A stretch of DNA of 64,000 nt from NCBI GenBank assembly GCA_018466975.1, contig CM031559.1, positions 2,666,001 through 2,730,000 of the forward strand, read 5' to 3'. Below, in pieces: positions 38,087 through 49,198 of the stretch (position 1 is its first letter; each line of letters opens with the position of its first letter). The stretch is from Sparassis latifolia (Eukaryota > Basidiomycota > Agaricomycetes > Polyporales > Sparassidaceae). The translations under genes were made by a program, and so were the position numbers. The notes under the pieces are model-generated. The model was given only the letters and a program-made list of their open reading frames with translations. It had not been told where the DNA came from and ran no database searches.

Positions 38087-39963
38087 ACGTCGTCTGATGA
38101 GTCTAGTCATTGTCACTGGCAACAGAGAAGGTAGACGTATCGAACATTGACCCGAAGCAAGCGGTTTCGAGGGAGATGATTAATGAATGAACCAGCCACA
38201 GCAGTAAGTCAATTTCTCTGTCTATTTAGAATTTAAATAATCTCAGTGACAGTTCCGGGTTACTCCGACAGGATGTGCGTTGAATGGTCACGTGTGAGAT
38301 CTTATCCTGTGTGCGCTTATGCTCCGCCCGTTCACGGTTTTCATTCATTGCCCCGCTGTGAATAACAAAGGCTCACGGCGGAACCGTGTATTGTACTACT
38401 CATAATTGGACTCGACCGTGCATTCTTCTGAATGCTTGAGAGTCGGGAAGAGGCGGCCTGCGTTGTCCTCGAGGAAGGTTCGAGCCGAGCTGCGAGGGGA
38501 AGGTGCACCCCATGGCTCGTTGGCGTGAACTTTGTGTTCACGTTCAGCGGTGTTAGTGGATTTACCAATGCCTACTTGCAAACAGATGTCCCGAGGTGGA
38601 GACCCCCATCCTCAGTATAAACTTGAGGTAAGTCGGGGTGCTGTCGTACCCTCTTGCTATCTCTCAGCTTATCTGCGCCGTCGCAGACCACTAACTCGCC
38701 AGTCTCACTCCCAGCGAACGTTTGATGGAACCGGTGTTCTCAAGTTTTGCCAAGTAAGCTATGCCATGTCTGTCTGTCTGATCTTTGTCCCAATGGTCGG
38801 TAAATGAAAACCAAAGCATGCCGTTTGCTCGTTGTCCTGTGCCTCCTATTTGACTCTGCCGCAACATTCGCGATCGGAGCGAGGTTTTCTAATGGAGTGC
38901 GGAGAAGTAGGGCTAGTTGTGAGTGTGTTTTTCATTGCTTGAGTACCCAGTTCCGTTGACATCGTTCTCTTACGTTTCATGTTCGTTCCGCCCGGTTTCT
39001 TCCTGCAAGAACAAATTACATTGCATGGGTGATTTGTAGCAACGTGAGATCTATTAGCACTCCGCGCAAAACTGAGTCGGTCGAGTGGGAGATTCTCAAG
39101 CACGTCTGGCGCACACAGACTCCCCTTCAGGGTTGTGCTGTCGTGGAACAATCGAGCACAACACCAAATCCTACGAATTACGAACTAATTCGTCGTAACT
39201 AATCAGTGTGATTAGGCTGTGTGTCTTCTGGACTCGGACCATCAGGCCCACACCGTCGTATGGCCATTCCTGTGCGCCACGTACTACTGGATCTACTGCC
39301 GAGTCGCTAAATGTTATTGAAACTACTACAGGCAGTATCACGCTCCTTTGAGCCTATCCAAACGCGTGTCATCAAGGCTTTGTCTCTCTAAATTATACCG
39401 TGAATACACAGCGTATGGGAATGCGCTGGCTCTGACGTGGAGACAAAGGATGACTATCACTACTTTGGTGAGAACCTCCTGCACGTGCGTCTTCTGTTGT
39501 CAAATGGTTGCGCGCGCGACAAGACCGGAGACTCAGTCTGATAGAACATGTTCGCAGGTTCTCGCCAGTAGAACCCCAGTAATAGCAGTGCGAAGCCCTT
39601 AATTACTGGATGGGCTCAAATGGATCGACGTCAGACTCTCTGATTGGGCGCACAGTGAGAACGACTCCCACAGATTTGCCGAATCCCGTCCACTATGACA
39701 AGACGCGTCCCGCAATCGCTGCGTATTTCTTCAAGAGGAAGCGATGGATATCGGTGACGCTGCAGGGGGAGCTCTGGCGGTGAGAAAGCTGTTGATCTAA
39801 CAGATGGAAGGCAGGCAGTATTAATACACCATCTTGTGTGTAGTCCCTCCCATCTTGTCCTCTGCGTCAGCATGCCCTTGTATTCAACTGGTAGGTTTAT
39901 TATCCTGCTTTTCTATATATTTGCGCGGACAATCTTGCTTCTACTCCAGCAAACATCTCCACG
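38087..39963. other. Intergenic region before the phenylalanine ammonia-lyase gene
   Basis: 1.9 kb. Apart from the small ORF at 38804 nothing looks coding. A TATATAT box at 39913-39919 lies 45-51 bp before the PAL start codon. The overlapping frames at 38341-39900 have no recognisable motif. Confidence 0.45.
38804..38959 (+). CDS. Possible small secreted peptide (51 aa), weak
   Basis: Starts MKTKACRLLVVLCLLFDSAA then TFAIGARFSNG: a basic start, a 10-residue hydrophobic core and small residues before a plausible signal-peptidase site, then a short basic tail with three Cys. Fungi carry many such genes, but a frame of this size arises easily by chance and no promoter signal supports it. Confidence 0.22.
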   Translation: MKTKACRLLVVLCLLFDSAATFAIGARFSNGVRRSRASCECVFHCLSTQFR

Positions 39964-42445
39964 ATGAACGGACATGCAGATTTGGACCAGTCGAAAGTCG
40001 CAGGCTCCACCCTGCTGTCTAAGTTCCTTCAAGCTCACCAACAGCTTGATGCCCACAAGTACGTTCCATGACTAGATCACCGATCTCATTGCTCATGGCG
40101 CTCAATGCAGGGGTGGGAAGCCTGTCCTCGTCGATGGTCACTCCCTTTCCATAGCTGCAGTTGCAGCAGCCGCACGTTACCACACTCCTGTTAGTTTGGA
40201 CGACTCTCCTGAGGTCAAGAAGCAAGTGATCAAGAGCAGAAACGTCATCGTCGATAAGGTCAACTCAGAGGCCAGCGTGTATGGTGTCAGCACTGGGTTC
40301 GGTGGTAGTGGTACGTATCTTAAACGAAATGGGCCATTTGGCATGGTTCTCACATGATCCACGCCCTTACAGCTGATACACGTACAAATGACCCGTTGGC
40401 TCTCGGACACGCTTTGTTGCAGCATCAACATGTTGGCGTGCTCCCATCTCAATTAGACAGTGCCCCTCCGGCCTTGCCGATCTTGGACCCACTCACGTCC
40501 ACAAGCATGCCGGAGTCTTGGGTCCGCGGAGCAATCCTCATCCGCATGAACTCGCTCATTCGCGGACACTCTGGCGTCAGATGGTCGCTTATCGAGAAGA
40601 TGAACGATCTTTTGAGGGAGAATATCACGCCGCTAGTCCCACTTCGTGGCAGTATTTCTGCTTCTGGGGGTGAGTTTGTCTAAACGATGTCCATACTAGC
40701 AGTTGTTGATTCGACGTCCCTGGTCCGTTCGTTACTCTCTACCTGCAGATCTGTCACCCTTGTCGTACATCGCGGGATTGCTGACGGGAAATCCCTTTAT
40801 CCGTGCCTTCGATGGACCTACACAGTTTGGATCGCGTCGGATCGTGTTGGCAAACGAAGCTCTTACTGCCCATGGCATCGAGCCGATCTCGCTAGCTTCG
40901 AAGGAGCATCTGGGAATCCTCAACGGCACCGCCTTCTCAGCATCTGTAGCTGCTCTCGCCTTACACGACGCTCTGCATCTCGCGTTGCTTGCTCAGGTGT
41001 GCACCGCGATGGGGACAGAAGCACTGCTAGGTGCCCAAGGCTCGTTTGCACCGTTCATCCATGAAGTAGCACGGCCGCATCCCGGGCAGATAGAGGCGGC
41101 CACCATTATCAGCGACCTACTGGCCGGTACCCATCTGGCGGTGACTGAGGAGCAGGAGAAGCACATCTCGGACGATGCTGGGGAGCTGCGGCAGGACCGC
41201 TATCCTCTGCGTACCGCCGCCCAGTTTCTTGGTCCTCAAATAGAAGATCTCTTATCTGCGCTTGCGACCGTGACACTGGAGTGTAATTCCAGTGAGTACT
41301 GGACTCTGATGCCTTCGCCGTTTCTATCTAACGCCGTACCTTGTGCCAGCTACGGATAATCCGCTGATTGACGGCGATTCAGGCAAGGTTCATCATGGTG
41401 GCAACTTCCAAGCTATGGCCGTGACGAATGCTATGGAGAAGACGAGGCTGGCGCTGCACCACATAGGGAAGCTGTTATTCTCGCAATGCACCGAGCTGAT
41501 GAACCCCAGCATGAATCGCGGTCTGCCGCCAAGCTTGGCGGCGACGGATCCATCGCTCAACTACCATGCGAAGGGGATTGATATTCATGTTGCTGCCTAC
41601 GTTGGTGAGCTAGGTTATCTAGCGAGTCCGGTGTCGACGCATGTGCAGTCAGCAGAGATGCACAATCAAGCCGTAAAGTGAATTCATTCACACTCACAAT
41701 TTCAGGAGATTTTACTGACGAAAGCAGTTCTCTGGCATTGATCAGCGGCCGTGCGACCATCGATGCCGTGCAGGTGCTCTCACTACTGACGGCGAGCTAT
41801 CTATACACTCTCTGCCAAGCGCTTGATCTTCGCGCGCTCCAGCATGAGCTGCAGTTGGGCATGAAGGAGATTGTGCACGAGGAGCTGGAGAGATGCTTCG
41901 CTCGGTCTCTGTCTCAGGCGGACATCCAGGAGTTATTCGGCGCTATTTGGCGAGCGATGGCCGACGCATTGGAGAGCACAAGCACGATGGATGCAGTACC
42001 ACGAATGCGAGCTGTCGCCAATGCGAGCTCAACGCCCGCTGTGGACTTCTGCACAGCACGCGGGTACATCCAGGCTCTGGCTGAAATCACCGCTTTCCGG
42101 GAGAAAGTCGCGGAACACAGCGCGGAGTTGTTGGGAAAGCTCAGAGAACTATACCTGTCGGGTGAGAGAGGAGCTGCTCCGGCAAGCTATTTATTGGGAA
42201 GGACGCGCACCGTGTACGAGTTTGTGCGTGTGACGTTGGGCGTTCGCATGCACGGCTCGGAGAATCTGGATATGTTCAAGGCTGGCCTCAACATCGAGGA
42301 TGTTACAGTGGGACAGAACATCTCCTTCATATACGAGGTGCGCTCCTATCCCCCATATATGGCTCAGATTGCTGACACTGACACTTTCCTGTAGGCAATT
42401 CGTGACGGTAAGCTGCAGTCCGTGGTTGCGGCTCTCTTCAAATGA
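39964..42445 (+). CDS. PAL: Phenylalanine ammonia-lyase
   Basis: Deaminates L-Phe to trans-cinnamate and ammonia, feeding phenylpropanoid synthesis or Phe catabolism. Seven exons: 39964-40058, 40111-40310, 40373-40669, 40749-41291, 41350-41677, 41728-42337, 42395-42445; all GT-AG, phases fit, 707 aa (usual about 700-740). The MIO prosthetic group forms from Ala-Ser-Gly, here [17 protein letters not shown]; the triplet is at 40660-40668, and intron 3 falls within the Asp codon straight after it. Other family blocks: [16 protein letters not shown] (the catalytic Tyr loop), [77 protein letters not shown]-like box lies 45-51 bp upstream. The copy looks intact. Confidence 0.97.
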
Positions 42446-42702
42446 CCCTGGTCTGGCGTGTGCCACTTTGCACATATCCAATATATGATTTTGTCTTAGA
42501 ACATGGTGGATCGCTGCAACAGAGATGCGACTAACTCAGGTAGATTTTCAGGTATCGATTCGAAGTTGGATACCCTTATCGGACAGCTTAGAGTTAACCG
42601 TTTCTACCTTAGATTTTCATTTTGAAGGGTGCATTGTACTGAATCTATATTTACGTACATAGGAAAGTATTTGTGCTGAATTCGCTTTTCGTTTCTACGA
42701 CC
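42446..42702. other. PAL-MED8 intergenic region
   Basis: 257 bp holding the PAL 3' end and the MED8 promoter. No distinct signal seen. Confidence 0.4.
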
Positions 42703-43566
42703 ATGTCGACTGCTGCCACCACCGGAGCTAGTAATTTGTGGATGTCGTTCAATTCGTCTGCTCTGCCTATAGGACAACTAGAATCTTTGCGATCCCGAAC
42801 AAGCCAGATCATAGAATCCATCCAGTCTCTTCAACGCATCATTGAATCCGGTGGTCAGAATGTGATGCCTGCGTGGCCGGACATCCTTTCGAAATACAAC
42901 ACTCTGTTGTCGCAATCCCATAGCATCATGACAGCCCTTCTTGCAGTACACCAGTCTGGCGGAGTACACGGTACTGGGAATCCGTTCGAGAAGCTCGTGC
43001 TTCATCCTAGTTTGGGCATGACGGACGCACAGTTCGACAATGAATTGATTCCACTGTTACGGAACCAGCAGACGACGGATGTGCTTCGGATGGAAAACGA
43101 AGTCGTGCGACACCTGTCCGAACATATGGAGACCAAAGGATCCCTCGGCGTACTCACACAAGCCGGTCGTTCGGAACAGGCGAGGAAGACGGAGTACGAG
43201 GACGTACTGCGGGAGTGCGAACAGATACGTGTCGAGCATGACCTACGGGTTGAACGTGCGGTTCGTGCAGTAGCAATGCTTCGGGAGAAGTATGACTGGA
43301 AGGCGCGCGTCGCTGTAGACCAGGAGGAGCCGGAGGAACTCCAGTGGGACCCTCGCCTACTTGGTGAGGAGATCACGGGTGCCCAAGGGGACGCGGCTCT
43401 AGATGAAATGAGCGAAGAGGGGGAGAGTGGAGGTACGCCTGAAGGTGCACAAAGCAACGACAGTGACGAAGAAGACGAACTCGAGGAAGTTCTTGGGAAC
43501 GGTGCTTACCAGACACCGGAAGGTACACCTGGAGGTGCAGGACCTGCGACGCCCATGGTAGAGTGA
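42703..43566 (+). CDS. MED8: Mediator complex subunit 8
   Basis: Head-module subunit of Mediator, the coactivator bridging transcription factors and RNA polymerase II. Single exon, 287 aa. N-terminal half is the Med8 fold: LESLRSRTSQIIESIQSLQR helix, then MPAWPDILSKYNTLLSQSHS and a second helix IMTALLAVHQ, followed by FEKLVLHPSLGMTDAQFDNE and LIPLLRNQQTTDVLRMENEV. The C-terminal third is acidic and disordered (DEMSEEGESGGTPEGAQSND). ATG 42703 was preferred over in-frame ATG 42673 because the latter adds an uncharacteristic hydrophobic lead (MLNSLFVSTT). Assigned from pattern recognition, not alignment. Confidence 0.82.
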   Translation: MSTAATTGASNLWMSFNSSALPIGQLESLRSRTSQIIESIQSLQRIIESGGQNVMPAWPDILSKYNTLLSQSHSIMTALLAVHQSGGVHGTGNPFEKLVLHPSLGMTDAQFDNELIPLLRNQQTTDVLRMENEVVRHLSEHMETKGSLGVLTQAGRSEQARKTEYEDVLRECEQIRVEHDLRVERAVRAVAMLREKYDWKARVAVDQEEPEELQWDPRLLGEEITGAQGDAALDEMSEEGESGGTPEGAQSNDSDEEDELEEVLGNGAYQTPEGTPGGAGPATPMVE

Positions 43567-46500
43567 CGATCACGTTGACGAGCGGTAAGCTGTCAGCTGG
43601 GTATGTTGTTGAACAATCCTGATCAGGAATGCTGTCCCTTCTGCTATAGTTCTGTTCTTTCGAGTCAAACGACGACAGTGAGAGTAAAGCGGACGCAACG
43701 AAACGGCCGTCCGTGGCCAAGTATGCGGGTATAGAAGGACCACTGTTCATGTACGTCTAAATGCGATGGGAATTCGGGACTTTAAGTGATTCCAGAACCA
43801 CCAATGCGATAGATCTTTTCCTAGTGCACCCACAAAGGGCGGCGAATTGAGCCCGTCTCATCGCACGAAACTTGCAGCACCAGGATCGGGGTACCTGGGT
43901 AGCATGCTGTGCGTGCCCTTCCTGCTCATTTTCCCTCTGCTAGAGACTGGCTATGGGACTGAAACTGTATTTGCTTTCACACGACGATGAAATAGTGAGT
44001 AGATCTCGCTGTGCTTTATCAGATAATCCCGTGACTGCAACCGCTTATCAGATAATCCCATGACGCTTATCAGATACGCCTTTTGGCGGGCACAGCGACG
44101 GACCAACGCTGGAAGCCTGATCAGCGCTCATCATGTCGCTGGGCGGTTGCATTGGCTACTATGCGGTTTCACAGGACACCTGTCAGCAACATGCCTCATT
44201 CTCATGGGCAGGCCACCGTCCACTACTTCCAGTCATTGCGATTCCATCCTCGCCTTCTGATGCGAACTGATCATCGAAAGTTTTGCAACCTCTGTCGTCC
44301 ATAGCCGTGAGCCTCAAGACCGATATGACGATTGCTGCATCGTCGCCGGGATCGCACCACCCATGGGACGACGGATACTATCAAGTTGCCGCTCCACAGT
44401 CGTTGATCAGAGCCACTACAATGTAGTCTCCATGGCTTCTGGTGCGAGCTTGCTGTGGTACCACTGTGAAGGGTCTCGAAACCTTGATGATCGCCAAGGT
44501 TGCCCGGAAAAGCGAAAAGGGTGCATACTCCGTGGCTGAATCCGGCATTCATTCAAGAAATATGGACGATAGGCCCCTAGAGTCTGAAGGCCCATGCTGC
44601 TAGCCGCTCGACTCCTCATGGAATTCATATCGAGCATGTATCATGTAGAACAGGTGACTTCAGTGCGCTTTGTTGCTGAACAGAACGTCATTTTTCGTCT
44701 TTCGTCGCTCTGGCCCTGTCACCGAGCTCTTGCTCTTGCTCCATTTATCCATCGATGGTCACGGTCCACTGTGAACAAATACCAATTGTCACGAAGGTCT
44801 TGTGGATAGGATAACGGGTTCATCGATTGGTTTCAAAGTCCTCGGCGGAGAACGCAGTCTTCCCAGGTGAGAGGATCTGTCAGGAACCTCAGGGAACATC
44901 TCTCAGAGCGTATGTTCAATAATCGTGCCTGTGGTCAAGCCACCTTGTTGAGGAATACGGCCGTGCAGTGCGACTGGCATTGGCAGTTCATAGGGCTGAT
45001 ACCTGCCCATGTGTGGTTGGCGTGTTGTCCATCTATTTGGACTGGATCATGAATTCTAGAGTCTCAGAGCCTCGTCGTTGGTTCACGGGCAGCTGCCATC
45101 GTTCGATCCTCGTAGAGCACAGATGATCAGCGGGCTCGAGTCATAGCATCCCATCGTGGTGTGGGAGTTCTGTCCAGCAATACATGGTGCTTGGTCTGTA
45201 CGCGTGTGCTCGTCCCGAGCGGGTGGGCATTGGGCTTCATGATCTCCCCGGAAGAAATGCTACAAGTGTTCGGGACTCCCGGCATTTACTCGAAGACCTT
45301 GGTCCGTATTCAGTGCATAGCTGGATTCCCAGACAGCGCTTCCTGCAGGGCGATGCAGCTTTTTGCATGGTATCCCTTCTGCGAAAATAGTGAGACCGCC
45401 AAGATTCAAAGGAATGTATTATTGTAAACATATGAATGGTGAGTGCTTTTTTCTCTCTTCAAATTGACCCGAATTCAACGTTCCGAACGTGGGGACCAGC
45501 GGTCATATGCATTGTCCGGAAGCGAGTGTTCTGTTTGTAATGGGAATCCGAGCACAGCTAAGTTTATGCTACGATTGTTCTGACGATGTGCTGCACGAAC
45601 TTTCTGACCTCTAGATGATATCTGGAGCTATCGGTGTCCGTGTGCACTGGTATTTCGTCGTCGCGGTGTCCCTCGCAATGTCTGCGCGGCACAGGGTTGC
45701 GGTTTAATCGCGATAATCTGCGGGGGATTTAGGCCATCTGGTAATTGTCTTCTACATCAGTAAATTGTCTTTTCTGCCTATCAGTGGTTACCGCTGCATT
45801 ATTTGGCGGTTTCGACAGCTTCAGCCTTGAAGGTGCATTTCTGGAATGCGTGGTGCTTCAGACAATCTCGTCGAGTCTGTTCCGCGGTGCAGCTCCACGA
45901 GTACTTAGTGGGCGTAAACCATTTGCGTCTTCTCCAGCGCGTGGTGCATGCATTGCATCTTTAGTGATAAGTACAGGCGTACTCTGTAGCATGCAGCTTC
46001 GCTCCATCTTCCGCGCGTGGAGCTAAACCGCGGGGTCGCGGGGATTCATTTTGTGTTGGTCGACATTCTATATTAGGCAGGTAGTGATTATCACCACGTC
46101 GTTCGCAACGCTCACCCATTGAACGTTCGTCAATGGTCCAAACCCCGGTATCTACTGCCATCGACTTGCCATCAACTGTCGGGAATTTGCGCTTAAAGTT
46201 GAGTGTGTTGTCAATCAATGCTGTCGTATTTTCTACTCCATGGTCGTGCGGGACCAATGACCAACGGGAAACTTAACGGTTCTGTTTTGTATCTGTTTTG
46301 TAGCCACTCTCATGGAATCAATGACATCGACGGCGACAAAAATCCAGTTTTACATCATTTGTGGTAAAGGTTCCGGCGTACCCTGCGAATTGAAGTTGAC
46401 GCTTCCCACGCCGTCTGTAACAGATGGTAGCATAGGCTACACGTGGACGTCCACATACCCTGATCGAAGTGGCCCCGTCTACTTGTGATGTCCTCGGCGG

Positions 46501-46843
46501 GGAGATACGAGGTGAGATCCGAACGTTGCGCACGCCCATGTTCTTCTACCTGATCCGGTGAAGGATTCACATACCACGCAGAGCTTCTCAGAATTCCACC
46601 ACGCTGCCTTTCAATGCTTCGCAAGCTCTATGCCGCTTTTGCCATCATGGAAATGTGACGCTTTCATGTCGCAGTGTTGCGTTTGCATTTAACATCATTT
46701 ATCAGCACCGGTCGTGTCTTCGTGTGACACCTTTGTCGGAGTATTTAACAGTGTTGTTCAGCTCGCAAGAAATCCACCAGACCACCCATTCTCTTACTGG
46801 ATTGTGAGCAGTGCTCGTCATTAGTGCACTCCCTCTATTTGTC
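43567..46843. other. Long non-coding region with TTATCAGATAATCC repeats
   Basis: 3.3 kb with no gene that I can support; the frames at 44060-46620 lack motifs. At 44016-44077 three tandem-like copies of TTATCAGATAATCCC/TTATCAGATACGCC are spaced 29 and 22 nt apart. The same unit reappears at 51122 and 51169, on the other side of the ferric reductase gene. Confidence 0.45.
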
Positions 46844-49198
46844 ATGGTAACCGACAAAACCATCCGCGTTGGCAGAGCCAAAAGCTACCCAAACGAGGTC
46901 TGGTGGTTTGTCTCCTGCTTCATCTTCACCGTGGCGATATTCCAGTATGGGTCTTGGGCGATTTCTAAACTTCTCCGGAGACGCGCTGCTGCACAGGAGG
47001 CCTTGCAGAACGACACCGAGGGTGGTGGCGCTGGTCCAAACCGACGTTTCTCTGTGCGACGTCTTCCCCTGGCCATTCTTAATGCGTATCGGGTTGTTGC
47101 CTTCCGCTGGACGCTGGAAATAGGCAGCTGGTATACGCTTAATTTCGCAGAAGTCTTCGTCACTTGCTCGTACATTATCGCCATCTTCATCTGGGAGTTT
47201 GGCAACAGTGGGTCATCTGCTGATCATAGGGTGATTCGTCGCTGACTTCTGTCACATAGCCACTGACCTTGAGGGCCATAAGTTGGACATGACTTACTGG
47301 GGCAACCGCGCGGGCACCATTGCTGCCAGTCAAATCCCTCTTGTCACTGCACTTGGTACCAAGAATAATGTTGTCGCCTGTACGTGATTGGTTTGGACTT
47401 CGCTTTCGGGCTGAGCTTAACGATGTTTGTAAAGATATCACCGGAATTAGCTACGACAAGGTGCAACCTACGTTTAGCCCATTGGCATGATTGCCGATAT
47501 CTTTATATTGCAGTTGAATTACATTCACCGGATGACCGCGCGAGTCATGTTCGTCTTACTGTGGGTTCACGGCGGTGCAAAGGTGGGGCAGTTTCCCGTG
47601 TATGAGCCTATGTCTTTACTGATGACTGTCATCCTCGCTCTTAGTTCAATAGGTTGGTTTGTCTAGCACTAGCTCTTGCCGAAGGACTGACTAGTTCAAT
47701 CTTCTAGCCTCGACCCTGGCGAGATCGATGCCAGCTGGGTTCGTGCAGGGATCCTTGCCATGGCTGCATTCAGCCTCCTCATCTTGGTGTCTCTGCGTCC
47801 TATTCGAGCGAACGTGTATGAGTTCTTCTTCCTCACCCACTTCTCGATGGTCCTGTGAGTAATGCAAGGCTCTTCACCAGTCGTCGTCGTGCTCACCGCG
47901 TTAATAGCATCTTCTTGCTCGGGGCTTACTTCCACGCGAAGGATCAGAACATGTCTTACTACATCTGGCCTTCTTTCATCTTCTGGGCTCTCGACAGGTT
48001 CATACGCTTGATGCGCGTTGTGGTCTTCAACCACCAGTATTTCTGGTTCAAGTCGTCTGGGAGCCTCGACGGTACTGTGGAGCTCCTTTCCCCTCACTTC
48101 CTTCGCCTCCGCCTTTCCCGACCCCCGCACTTCCATTGGAGACCTGGTCAGACGGCGTATTTGATTATGCCGACCGTCTCGGCTTCCCCGTTTGAGGCAC
48201 ACCCGTTCACCATTGCGAGTGTTGACACGAGCGACGAAATGGGGGGTGATCTTGAGAAAAAGGAATTGGGAGAAACCACGCCGTTCTGGAAGGAGCTGGT
48301 GTTCCTGATCAACGTCCGCAGTGGAGTTACGAAGCGCCTTGCGACTATCGCTCAGACAGGCGCTAAAGTGAAGGTGGCCGTCGACGGACCGTACGGTTTT
48401 TCTCCAGATTTGAGCGTTGACGACACGGTGGTTCTGATTTCTGGTGCGTCGTCGGCGCCTTTTTTACGTATTCGTTGTCGTTTTTGATGTGGTTCTTCAG
48501 GTGGATCTGGCATCACGTTCACGCTATCGAGCTTCCTTGGTGTCGTCAAGTAAGGGTTTCCCTTATTCCTTACGTCTCTTCTTACATCGATGGTTGCATC
48601 AGCGATGTTCGCAATGGAAAGAGCTCGTGCCGTAAAATCATCTTCATCTGGGCCATTCGGGATGCTGGTAAGTGGAAAAATGTGTGCAATCCGTCGATGC
48701 ACTGAGCTCACTCCTACTAGCCCACATTGAATGGATCTCCAAGACGCTATCGAAAGCACTCGAGGTAGCACCCTCATACCTATCCATATCTATTCGGATC
48801 TACGTGACAAGCCGTGAACCCCTTCCTGCGACCAACCCGAAGGCATGGGACGACGACTCCATTCATGGCTCTGAAAACAGTGAGGACAAGAGTCGTGCGC
48901 CATCTCTGCTCGAGTCGCCTGCGGTGCAGGTCGTCAGCGGTCGACCTGATTTGCACATTCTGCTGCGGGACGAAGCCTTGGCGAATACCGGTCGGATGTC
49001 TGTGACAGGTGCGTGCTTGTGCAATGCCTTTTACTCTTGAAGTGATTGATAATCCGTGCCTTCCTCTCAGTCTGCGGGTCTCAAGCGATAGCGCGTGCTT
49101 GTCGTGCCGCTCTCAGGTTCCCTGTCTCCGGTCCGAAGAGTATCCTCCAGGGATGCGCTAGCGTCGTGCTGCACGTTGAGACGTTCGGCTATGCATAA
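46844..49198 (+). CDS. Ferric-chelate reductase (FRE/NOX superfamily)
   Basis: Plasma-membrane flavocytochrome passing electrons from NADPH through FAD and two hemes to extracellular Fe(III). Ten exons: 46844-47207, 47260-47379, 47435-47460, 47514-47590, 47708-47854, 47908-48443, 48501-48549, 48603-48667, 48721-49008, 49071-49198; phases fit, 599 aa. Transmembrane region first (VWWFVSCFIFTVAIFQYG, TCSYIIAIFIWEFGN). Two heme-ligand pairs: H-x13-H in NYIHRMTARVMFVLLWVHGG and H-x13-H in THFSMVLIFLLGAYFH. FAD site HPFTIASVD, then DGPYGF, and NADPH site ISGGSGITFTLSSFLG. The 26-nt exon 3 was placed by phase. Exon 4's end is the least certain junction. An upstream start is possible, as the N-terminus is short. 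A decayed duplicate lies 2.5 kb downstream. Confidence 0.92.

Noticed and set aside
29195..38091. Target-site duplication for element 2
   Set aside because: The 5 bp outside the two LTRs (TACAT and ACGTC) do not match, so none is claimed.
43600..46620. Possible genes in the 3-kb gap (frames 44271-44552, 45161-45427, 45745-46026, 46355-46624)
   Set aside because: No motif, no consistent splice structure, no start or promoter evidence.
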